23,677 nucleotides of DNA from Cerioporus squamosus (taxonomy: Eukaryota; Basidiomycota; Agaricomycetes; Polyporales; Polyporaceae), in assembly GCA_022592435.1 (NCBI GenBank), contig JABYQS010000421.1:1-23677 (forward strand), in the 5' to 3' direction. Made by a program: the position numbers and the translations under genes. The notes beneath the pieces were generated by a model. That model saw only the letters and a list, made by a program, of their open reading frames with translations, made no database searches and was not told the origin of the DNA. Position 1 is the first letter of the stretch, and every line of letters starts with the position of its first letter. Below are positions 1 through 9,037 of the stretch, piece by piece.

Positions 1-93
1 TTGGAGGATGAACGTCGTATAGGCAAGATGTGAGTGGTGTGTCCCGAGACCAGATGGAAGATGTTCGTTCCGAAAGCATGCAAAGACTGGGCC

Positions 94-100
94 TTTATAT
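94..100 (-). promoter_or_regulatory. TATA-like box for a gene leaving the left edge
   Basis: Read on the minus strand the sequence is ATATAAA followed by GGCCCAGTC. There is no ATG on the minus strand between this element and position 1, so a gene driven by it would start its coding region outside the window. This is inference from one motif. Confidence 0.3.
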
Positions 101-1145
101 CTAGGGTGGACATCTCATTGACAATACGTGGTCGGCTGGACCGATTGACATGCAGGCACCGCCGCGGCGCCGCATTCTGGCAGACGAGGTCTATGCATTT
201 GACACGCTCTCCTTTGATGTATATTGTTGAGATCATAGCGGCGTGGGTACATGTCTCACCAGGGGACAAGACTACCGATGCTGCAAACTCGGCCTCAGCC
301 CAAAAGGGCGGTCGTCTAGCAGACTTGACGACTCAAGAGCCTGGGGAGGGCGGACCAAAGTCCTCGGTCGGAGCGAGGTGTTGCCAATACCAATCGATGG
401 TTATCGCTACAGCCTCACATCATTGTACACTCACCTAGTTGTCCCCAATGCGTTGCTGACTCCGGAGGTAGACGTATGGGCACAAGTGGACAGGCGCCTA
501 CGTTTGGCCAGTCCGGTGAACGCCCGAAGTGGCTATGCCTCGCTTGCCAGCTACGGATGCTTGAGCTACATGATGCATGACCATCCTGACTCCTCATGCG
601 ACAATGTTCATTAATCGCACTGTCCAAGGACTTCTTTTCAAGCCACAGCGTGAAGTGAGTACTGATCCGTTTGCTACCAGACTCTGCGGGCCTGCTGGAC
701 GCTGGTGGCGTGTACATTGCGCATTCTTCTCTCCCGACTCCCGAGGTGCGACGATCCGAATACTCGACGCATACCTCTCAATTCGCTTGCGGAGTCTTTC
801 AGCCTTCAGGTCTCTCTGAATGGGAAGGTCTGGCATCAGTACTGATCTTGTGTCGGGATCTGCCAAATGGACGTTCTGTTCAACTTGCAAGCGCTATGTG
901 ACGTCGCCCTCCTTCCTCGCTGAGTATCAGTGGATACCCCGTAGGCTGTATGACACATGCCTCTGATCACCAGGTCGAGACGCTGCCTTTACTTACGCTT
1001 ACAGCTGTCAATAAGGCATCGCCCCTCCGGGCAGACCTGGCCACTGCGGTCTCCGCGCACTGTAGTACTAGAGGACGTCCGAGTTGTCTCGTGCTGGATG
1101 GCGACTCGGGGATACTGAAAGTATAGAAGTGGACGCGGCATGCTC

Positions 1146-1165
1146 GGGCGGGCTCTCGCCCGCCC
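1146..1165. repeat. Perfect GC-rich inverted repeat
   Basis: GGGCGGGC, a TCTC loop, then GCCCGCCC: an 8-bp perfect stem with a 4-nt loop. It lies in the non-coding left region, about 490 bp upstream of the first P450 TATA box. It may be a chance hairpin or a binding site for a GC-box type factor. Confidence 0.6.
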
Positions 1166-1636
1166 TCGCCCACGATACATACATACTTGACAATGACTCT
1201 GCCAATATCTGAGTCTTCTCTGAGTTCTCAGATGCACGCCGGAGCTGCGCCGGAGGCGTCATGCTCGGGCGTGTTTGGCTTCTGACTGCCGCATTGCGCT
1301 CGGCTGGTGGTCTTCGATAACCATTTACGGGAGCGTTGCTTCCAAAGAGAAGTCCATGTGGGAAACTAATACCCTGCATGACCGTCTGAAACACCAAACC
1401 ACGCGAGGCCCCACTCTCCCACCCCTACAGACCTTGCAATTACTCCCTCCAAGACCTGTCCACTTCTCGTGGCCAGGAAAAATGGGCGGCCACCTTCAAG
1501 TTCTTCGCTCACTGAGTCATGCGGTTGGCTTATCGCGTTCCGGCTGTTGGCGCGATGGCTCGAACAAGCAATCCGATACTCATTTACATCTACCTTGCCT
1601 CAAGGAAGCCATCCGGACACTAGGGCAGACGTGAAG

Positions 1637-1644
1637 TATATAAG
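1637..1644 (+). promoter_or_regulatory. TATA box of the upstream P450 gene
   Basis: TATATAAG lies 59-66 bp upstream of the ATG at 1703. A transcription start about 30 bp downstream would fall after the earlier in-frame ATG at 1652. This supports 1703 as the translation start. Confidence 0.5.
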
Positions 1645-1702
1645 TATGTAAGTGAAGCTGCACCCGCGAGCCTTCCTCGTATCGCTACTACTTACTCACT
1701 GC

Positions 1703-3762
1703 ATGGATTCAACTCTCAGTAGCCCCGCCACGCTCTTCGCTATTCTCATTGGCGGTTGTTTACTACTCTTCCAAGTATGTCAGCCAGCCAAATCTCGAGG
1801 TGTCTCACTACCGCCTGGTCCCCGTTCGCTTCCCTTGATCGGCAATTTTCTTGACATCCCCACCGTACGCCCATGGGAAGCATACCGGGAGCTTTGCCGC
1901 AAATACGGTATTCACGGTAACCTACACCTTCAATACGTATCAAGTACTGACCGTTGACTTCCTAGGAAACATCATCTCGTTGCGAGCTTTAGGACAAACA
2001 CTGGTTATCGTGGACGATCCGGACATCGCTGTCGAGCTCCTTGAAAAGCGCTCATCGATATATTCGTCCAGACTGCAGTCACCAACAATCGATTTGTGAG
2101 TAGATCGCTCATGACATCGATAAGCAACTCATTATTCTAGTAGAGTCGGATGGGGCGGATGGGATATCGCGATGTTGCCTTATGGCTCGTGGTGGAGAGC
2201 CCATCGCCGCGTCCTTGCTACTCATCTCCATCGCGGTGTTGTTGTTCAGTATAACGACTATCACCAGGAAAATGCACAAGAACTCCTACGGCGACTTCTG
2301 TGCACTCCTGAGAATTTGGTCGATCATCTACGCTTGTGAGTAGCCCTCTTCTTTCCGACGCTTGAAACCCACTCACAATCTTCCCCTATCAGCTGCGTCA
2401 GCTCCACTCTTCTGAAAGCGGTTTACGGTCTGCAAGTGAAAGATGAATATCTAAGGCTTTTCCAGGAGGCCTTCTCCAGTCTGGACCTCGTGCTTAATGG
2501 GAGCATTCTCGACTTCTTCCCATTCCTTGCCCACACTCCAACCTGGCTCCCAGGCACTGGGCTATTGCGACGCCTTGCGTACTACCGCCCGATCGTGGCG
2601 GCGATGCGCGACGTACCTTGGAAAGACGCCAAAGCTGCGATAGTGAGTATGTCTGTGTCCTCCAAGTATTCACTAGGGTAATTGACATACACGGTTGATG
2701 CAGCGTACAGGCAGCGCACCGGACAGCCTGGCTAGTCAGTCGATAGAGAAAGTCTCACATCTGCAGGAGAGCAAGCTGCCCAACAGGACGATATCTACAG
2801 AAATGCGCTATCGATAGCCTACGGGGGTACGTACGTGTTCTAGCTCGAACCGGTATGCTTCTGATATGCGTGTACATTACCCAGGTGGTATCGATACGGT
2901 GCGTCTGATACGAAAAAGCCAACAGTTTCCAAAGCTGACGCCGAGGCCGCGACGGACAGAGCCACGCCACTCTTTGCGCTTTCTTCGTAGCAATGTCGCT
3001 CTCTCCAGAGGTGCAAAAGAAGGCGCGCATAGAATTGGACGTCATTGTGGGACCATCGCGGTTCCCAACCCTGGCAGACCGCGCGAACCTGCCCTACATC
3101 GACGCTATAGTGAAGGAAACCCTGCGGTGGCACAATGCTGCACCCATACTGATACCGCACGTAAGTACGGCCGATGATACCTACGACAACTTCTCTATAC
3201 CGGCGAACTCGGTTGTGGTGGTGAACGCATGGTATGTCCCCGTCCTGCTAATGGAAGGCATTGTATGAATGCTCCCGCTGATATTCCTGTGGCAGGTCAA
3301 TCATGCACGACCCGCAGACGTACCCGCAACCTGAGAAGTTCATTCCTGAGCGGTATCTGAAGGATGGGAAGATCAACCCAACTGTCAGAGATCCTCGGAG
3401 CGTTATCTTTGGGTATGGCCGCCGGTCAGTGCTGTAATTCATAGCTGCGGATTGCACGTCTAACCCGAACGATGTCAAGCAGGATCTGCCCAGGAAGGCA
3501 CTTCGTAGACGCCTCGCTGTTCATTTACATCGCCTCGATCCTGCACACTCTCGACGTCTCGCCGCCCCTTGACGACGATGGTCAGCCCATACATATCGTG
3601 CCGCAAACTACAACTTCGATAACTTCGTGCGTCCTCTCCCGTCGCTCATTGTATTCGACTGCGCTGTAACCTGTGCGCCTGCACAGACGTATCGAGGATT
3701 GCAGATGCACTATCAAGCCCCGTTCGGCCAACGCAGAAGTCCTGATCCGCAACATGGCTTAG
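1703..3762 (+). CDS. Cytochrome P450 monooxygenase, upstream tandem copy (possible pseudogene)
   Basis: A microsomal haem-thiolate monooxygenase; the substrate cannot be read from the sequence. Ten exons: 1703-1907, 1966-2095, 2144-2335, 2393-2642, 2704-2826 (or 2736-2826), 2885-2898, 2960-3231, 3296-3424, 3483-3626, 3705-3762. Seen in order: an N-terminal membrane anchor, the PPGPRSLPLIGN hinge, the C-helix WRAHR, the I-helix GGIDTS, the K-helix ETLR, PERY, the haem loop FGYGRRICPG, and a CTIKPRS tail. Internal exon lengths match the downstream paralogue, except that exon 3 has one extra codon and exon 5 is 123 nt instead of 124. The missing base near 2765-2775 shifts the frame to a TAG at 2815. 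Using the AG at 2734-2735 as acceptor instead restores frame and gives about 494 aa, with 11 residues lost. The gene may thus be recently broken or splice-rescued. An earlier in-frame ATG at 1652 is disfavoured by the TATA position. The CYP family number is not assigned. Confidence 0.85.
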
Positions 3763-4189
3763 TTCGATGATAAAGAATTCAATTTGAGTCGCTGCCGATG
3801 GGCCTGTACTATTCCTGTCAATGCGCAACGCAACTGCATTTCCTCGACCCGTCAGCGCGTCAGTCTGATGATCTGCGTCTCAGATCACCGCCTTGTTGTC
3901 GGCGTGACCTGTTCAGTTTCAGGTCCTTCCGTCAATGGTCGAACGACGGTGGTGTTACGGACTTACAACCGTTGTCAACCACGACGTCTCAGCTTTGCAT
4001 CTCAAATCCTGCGCAAGTTGCGGCCCGAGATCGGCTGAGAGCTGGCCGCAGCCACGGACCGATGACATCCAGACAGGCGCGAGCGTTATATGCGCGATCG
4101 ACTAGAACTTGACAGGCGTGCGACCATCTGAGTAGAGCGTGCCCTTGCATACCTATCTCTGCTCGATGCTCACTCAGGATCAGACTAGC
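3763..4189. other. Spacer between the tandem P450 genes
   Basis: This 427-bp spacer holds the 3' flank of the first P450 and the promoter of the second. TTATAT at 4086-4091, about 100 bp before the ATG at 4190, is the only TATA-like element noticed. No coding potential is visible. The spacer is not obviously similar to the flank of the first copy, so the duplication is not very recent. Confidence 0.6.
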
Positions 4190-6274
4190 ATGTATTCACT
4201 CCTCAGCGCCGCCGCACTTGCTACTCTCGTTGCCGGGGCTTGTTTGCTGCTCTTTAGCCCCTACTGGCATCGGACCCCCGCCAAGTCTCGACTCCCTCCT
4301 GGTCCGCAACCACTACCCGTCATCGGAAACCTTCTGGACATTCCCAAGGTGCGACCTTGGGGAGTATACCGGGAGCTGAGTCTGAAGTATGGTGAGTGCC
4401 TGCTTCATTGCGACCGTGTAGAGTTGACATGCGGTGCTGAGCGTGAGCCCTTCGTAGGCAACCTTATCTCCCTGAACGTTCTGGGACGCACTCTGATTGT
4501 TGTCAACAACCACGACATCGCGGTCGACCTTCTCGAGAAGCGCTCCTCTTTATACTCCTCCAGACCTCCATCATACACCGTCGATTTGTGAATCGTACCC
4601 TCCGAGTCTCTGGTCTCTTGCACACATCAGACAGCTGCTAATCACGACTTGCGTAGGTGCGGGTGGGGATGGGACTTCGCGTTCATGCCCTATGGCCCAC
4701 TGTGGCGAGCTCATCGACGCGTTCTCTCTCCTCACTTGAGTCGAGACGGTGTCTCGATGTTCAACGACTACCACGCAACGAACGCACACCGTCTCCTCCA
4801 GCGTCTCCTCAGTACCCCAGACAAGTTGGTTGATCACGTCCGACTGTAAGTCGTGTGTATCTCCTCCGCAAGCTCGATACTCACCTGGTCTCTTCATATG
4901 AACTTCTCGCAGCGCTGTCGGTGCAACGCTGATGAAAGCAGTCTACGGCCTAGAGATCACCGACGAGTACATCAAGCTCTTTGCCGACGCGTTTTCTAGC
5001 TCGGATATCTTGCTGAACGGCAGCATCCTGGACTTCCTCCCCTTCCTCGCCCACGTCCCGACATGGCTCCCGGGCACTGCGTTCTTGCGACGCCTCGCGT
5101 ACTACCGCCAGGTAGTGCTCGCGATGCGCGATATTCCGTGGAGAGACGCAAAAGCGGCGATTGTGAGTTTGGTCGCTGTAGCTCTTGAAGTGGGCACGCT
5201 GACCGCTGTGGACGCCAGAGCGAAGGGGACGCGCTCGTCAGTCTGGCGAGCGCATCCGTGGAGAGCATATCGCAGTTGCAGGGAGAAGACGCCGCCCAGC
5301 AAGACGAAATCTGTAGGAATGCACTGTCATTAGCATATGGTGGTAGGTGCATGCCCCCGCTTCGAACTGCAGGCTCCTGACACACAGCGTGACCTCGCTC
5401 AGCTGGTATCGACACAGTGAGTCTGGCTCAAGGATGCCTCTGGAGTATCCAATTCACAAGCATCGCGTTGTGCAGACCTATGCGACACTTTGTGCCTTCT
5501 TCGTGGCCATGTCGTTGTACCCGGAGGTACAGAAGAAGGCCCGGGCAGAACTAGACGCTGTCGTCGGACCGTCGCGACTCCCCACGCAGGCTGACCGCCA
5601 CAGCTTGCCCTACGTCGGCGCTGTCATCAAGGAGACGCTACGGTGGCACAACGCTACGCCGCTCCTGATTCCACACTTTAGCACCGCGGACGACCATTAT
5701 GATGGCTTCTTCATACCGGCGAACTCTGTTATCCTGGTGAACGCATGGTGTGTACCTGGCCAACAAAGGGTCCTTCTGCGATTGTGCTCACCGTTATCAT
5801 GGTGCAGGTCCATCCTGCATGACCCCGAGATGTACCCGGAACCGGACAAGTTCATCCCAGAGCGATTTCTCCCGGACGGGAAGCCCGACACGACCGTCAG
5901 AGACCCCGCCACCGTGATCTTTGGGTATGGTCGCCGGTCAGTGCTCCAATTCTTCACGGCTCTCCTGTCGAGCTCGAGCTGACTTGGCTGGCCTGCACAG
6001 GATCTGTCAAGGACGATACTTCGCGGACGCGGCGCTGTTCACGTGCATTGCGTCGGTCCTGCACACTCTGGATATCTCGCTGCCCCTCGACGACGACGGT
6101 CGGCCTGTTCGAAAGGAGCCAAGCAGAAGCACGGACCTGGTGACGTACGTTCTGCAATGCATGAGACTCATCGTTGTGCTCACTGGAGTCGACAGACATA
6201 TTGAGGACTGCAGATGCACCATAAAGCCTCATTCCATCAGCGCAGAAGCTCTTATACGCAATTGTTCACTGTGA
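4190..6274 (+). CDS. Cytochrome P450 monooxygenase, downstream tandem copy (intact)
   Basis: A microsomal P450 of 504 aa, oxidising an unknown small molecule with electrons from an ER reductase. Exons: 4190-4391, 4458-4587, 4657-4845, 4913-5162, 5219-5342, 5403-5416, 5476-5747, 5808-5936, 6001-6144, 6214-6274. Seen: N-terminal anchor (about residues 1-25), PPGPQPLPVIGN, C-helix WRAHR, oxygen-binding I-helix AGIDTT (299-304) split over a 14-nt exon, K-helix E356-T-L-R359, PERF, and haem loop FGYGRRICQG with the thiolate Cys at 439. Gln follows the Cys where the upstream copy has Pro. The start at 4190 gives a normal anchor; in-frame ATGs at 4139 and 4166 would add a short polar extension. The acceptor at 5218 is forced, because the AG at 5219-5220 leads to a stop. 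It resembles the large agaricomycete P450 groups often labelled O-methylsterigmatocystin-oxidoreductase-like; that label does not imply the substrate. Confidence 0.93.
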
Positions 6275-6896
6275 CGGGCGTCAAGCTTTCGAGTTCGCGA
6301 AGTCTGTGTAAGTAGGAGCAGCTCACCGGTCGAGGGGTATTTTCTCCCATAAGTCGCCAGTCGCCATGTTGACAGTAGCATACTCCAACCACTTTCCGGT
6401 CAAGAGCCTATGCATGACATGCTCCGGTCTCCCGCGGCAGTAGTAGGTTGAGGTTTCACAAAGGTTTCATGATACTCCACGGGTACCGGTGTCGTCGGGG
6501 ATGCCAGAAGCAAGTACTACGTGAGCCCAGCTAGATCAAATTAAGCGGTATTCTTGCATTCGAGTCGAATGAAGCTTGTGCTGCGTGAGGCAGAAGGCCG
6601 GAAGACGAGAAGAGCGGCGCAACCACAGACGGATCCCGATATGGCGAGTGCGGGGGACGGCGCTAGGCAGTCGTCACTGCGGAGGAGCTCACCACGACCT
6701 CTCCGGAAGGCGATGTGATCTTTCTCCCTCTTATCTTCCCTCCGTACCCCCTCCGCTCCCTCCCATCCACCACCGTCGACGACGACGACGAGCAGCACAC
6801 ACTTTGCGGACGCTGGAAGGACGCAGAAGACTCTCTTTGCTGCGGGCGACGGACCGAGCGGCACAAGTGCCCCGATCAGTACCGTGACCACCCACC
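6275..6896. other. Intergenic region with pyrimidine-rich leader
   Basis: This is the 3' flank of the second P450 and the promoter/5' leader of the gene at 6897. A C/T-rich stretch at about 6719-6777 is followed by a short GAC repeat at about 6777-6790. Pyrimidine-rich tracts near transcription starts are usual in filamentous fungi. No convincing coding exon was found. Confidence 0.55.
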
Positions 6897-7901
6897 ATGC
6901 TCGTCGCAGCAGTCCAGATCGTGCTCGGCCTGCTCTCCCTCATCCTCTCTGGAGTGCTTGCTACATCTCCTTACGCCAGTTCAGGCTCGTCCGATGGCCA
7001 AGTCATCCTTGCGGAGACGTTCAAGAAGGACCGCGAGTACGAGCGTGGGGAGCTGCCGCCGACGGAGAACACCTTTGGATGGATTGACCCCAGGCTGAGG
7101 GGTGGACGATTCATTGATGTGAGTTCCTGTACCCTCATCGGACCCGTATACGTATGAACTGTGGTGCTGCAGTACACGAGCGATAAACTTGGAGAGCCGT
7201 TGAATATCATCATCTCCGCGCAGTCCGATCCTTACATTCTCACCGAGGAGGGCATGCAGATATACGTCAAGTGAGTTGCAATCCCGCGCATACAGTCGCT
7301 TACGCTTATGAATGACTGCAACAGGTCCATTGGTTTCAACCGAGAGTGCCTTGGGCTGCACTACGGTCACATCCACGAAGCAGACCTCGGAGATGGTCTC
7401 GGTCGCAAGCCGGAGCAATTCCTCGGTCGTCAACACTACTTCCCCATCATGGGGACATGCTGGGAGAGCGTCCGCGGCGGGCATCATTTCCGCGCATGGT
7501 GCCAGAACGGCACCGACGCCAACAGCGGGGCATGGTTCCTTGGGTACGTACTGCCCTCTACCTCTATGCCGATTGACCTCCGTACCAATAATGCATTGTC
7601 TCCAGTGCGTCGGAGGAGATGGACTCTTCCAAGAACCACATGATCGTGGAGGACGGCTACAACCGCGGGCGGAATTACATCGTCGAGCGTGCGACCGAAG
7701 GGAGTCATTGGAGAGGCATGTGGTGGAAAGCGGCGGTCGAGTGGCGTGAAGGGTTGCTTGAGCGGGGCAAGCGAGGTATGTTTCTGCCCTACTCTATCGA
7801 GCTGTGCGTGTGGAGCTGACGACTGCGGTCTTGGAATAGGTGTCAATCATGGCATTGAGCAGGATGGCCGCGTTGCGATCTTGACCATTTATCGACTCTG
7901 A
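6897..7901 (+). CDS. Secreted or membrane-anchored protein with LssY C-terminal-like region
   Basis: Five exons (6897-7118, 7173-7270, 7325-7543, 7606-7775, 7840-7901) encode 256 aa. The ATG sits in CACCATGC. Residues 1-22 form a hydrophobic stretch ending LSGVLA, like a cleavable signal peptide or signal anchor. The mature part has GEPLNIIISAQSDPYIL, then GGHHFRAW (158-165) and SGAWFLGAS (about 174-182), and ends in VNHGIEQDGRVAILTIYRL. The order 'PLN(I/V).. , R/HHxRxW , xxWxGA' recalls the LssY C-terminal domain of bacterial membrane proteins; this is a resemblance from memory and was not searched. Proteins of this look are common and uncharacterised in Agaricomycetes. Four cysteines would permit disulfides. 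All splice sites are GT-AG and all junctions keep frame. No biochemical function is claimed. Confidence 0.88.
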
Positions 7902-9037
7902 CCCACCGGACTGTTCTATTCCGCTTCCACACCTCTTGCATCTTCCACATGATCACTCTCACGACCTCTCACGTTCTGATTACTCACTCCCTTATGTATG
8001 TGTTCACATCTACCCCCGTCACCTCACATATTTATCGCTACTATGCCTCTTGCTCTCGCATGGACTCACAGGATATAGATTGACCTACTGACTGACGTAG
8101 AGTCTGGATTCCAACCCCTCCTCACCACCCCACTCGTTTATCCTTTGGGATGGCTTGTATATCATTCGCATTGGCAGTGCATTGTATCTCCCGGGGTTGT
8201 ACGAGTTGCTATCTGTATTTATGGTCCTCGGCGCACTTGCTTGTTTGTAGGTTCTCTGCTGTACGCGCATGTAATGTCATGACATCGTTTGTGTATCTCG
8301 CCCGGGGGGTACGACGAGGCAGCCGAGATAGTCATCGGTGCGGGCACGCTAGGTATGTGTCTCCCGTCTCTTCTGATAGAAAGCTGCTTTTCCGCTGATG
8401 ATGTATTGCGCAGGTAGGTGTCACTCGAGGAACGCTGGGATTAGTTGGGCGCCTCCTGGCGCACGTTCTGTCCAACTCTCTCCAAGAAAGTAACCTTCCT
8501 TGTCAAACGTGGGTCGCTTGGGAACCCCAGCAAAGCGAAGCCTCTACAGGTATCGGCCGCCAGTCCCACATGTCGATATGAGGAGCCTCTGATGCAGCAG
8601 GTCACACCTGTCCAACGTCGTCGTATTGCGAACCACAGCACTTCCATCAGCGAGGCCGTCTGGGAGTGAAGCGCAAAGGTGAGTGTCCAAGTTCCATGTC
8701 GTCCTAGAGAGCGTCCGCAGGGTACCAGCTGACCGTCGACCCGTCAGACTCAGCGGCTGAGAGACCGCACGCGACGTCTTCCACGTCCGCCCCGGACGGA
8801 ACAGCGCGTCCGTTATCGCCATCGTCCTTCCTCGCTGGTCGCGACGCCACATGCTCGAGCCGCTGTTGAACATTGACGACCGAGTGGGGATACAAAGCCT
8901 CGGTCGGGGTGAGGCGGCATCCTGCCAATGGTCGTCCACCTCCTATCTCCTCGCTCCCAGTACCCTTGAGTCGAGTTTTATAACCATCCTGCGTCGACTC
9001 GTGACAGTAGTGCTGCATACCGACGACGAGATAGGAG
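7902..9037. other. 1.1-kb intergenic region, no supportable gene
   Basis: This holds the 3' flank of the 256-aa protein gene and the promoter of the MFS transporter. One stretch looks faintly coding on the plus strand: an exon-like segment at about 8307-8350 (GYDEAAEIVIGAGTL) followed by GTATGT and, after about 60 nt, a possible acceptor. No start and no family match could be found, so it is not called. No RNA gene was seen. Confidence 0.5.
8977..8983 (+). promoter_or_regulatory. TATA-like box of the MFS transporter gene
   Basis: TTTATAA lies 55-61 bp upstream of the ATG at 9038, a spacing similar to that of the TATA box of the first P450. It supports the chosen start. Confidence 0.4.

Larger units (their letters stand above)
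1..1702. other. Intergenic stretch, no supportable gene
   Basis: Short open frames occur on both strands, but none shows family resemblance, a good signal or membrane pattern, or paired splice sites that would extend it. The stretch holds a minus-strand TATA-like box near the left edge, a GC-rich perfect hairpin (1146-1165), a 12-bp palindrome ATCAGTACTGAT at 835-846, a 12-bp direct repeat CATGCTCGGGCG at 1139-1150 and 1260-1271, and at its right end the TATA box of the first P450. A heavily decayed gene cannot be excluded. Confidence 0.6.

Noticed and set aside
1068..1397. A 109-codon minus-strand frame in the left region
   Set aside because: No resemblance to any family, no splice extension and poor composition; most likely chance.
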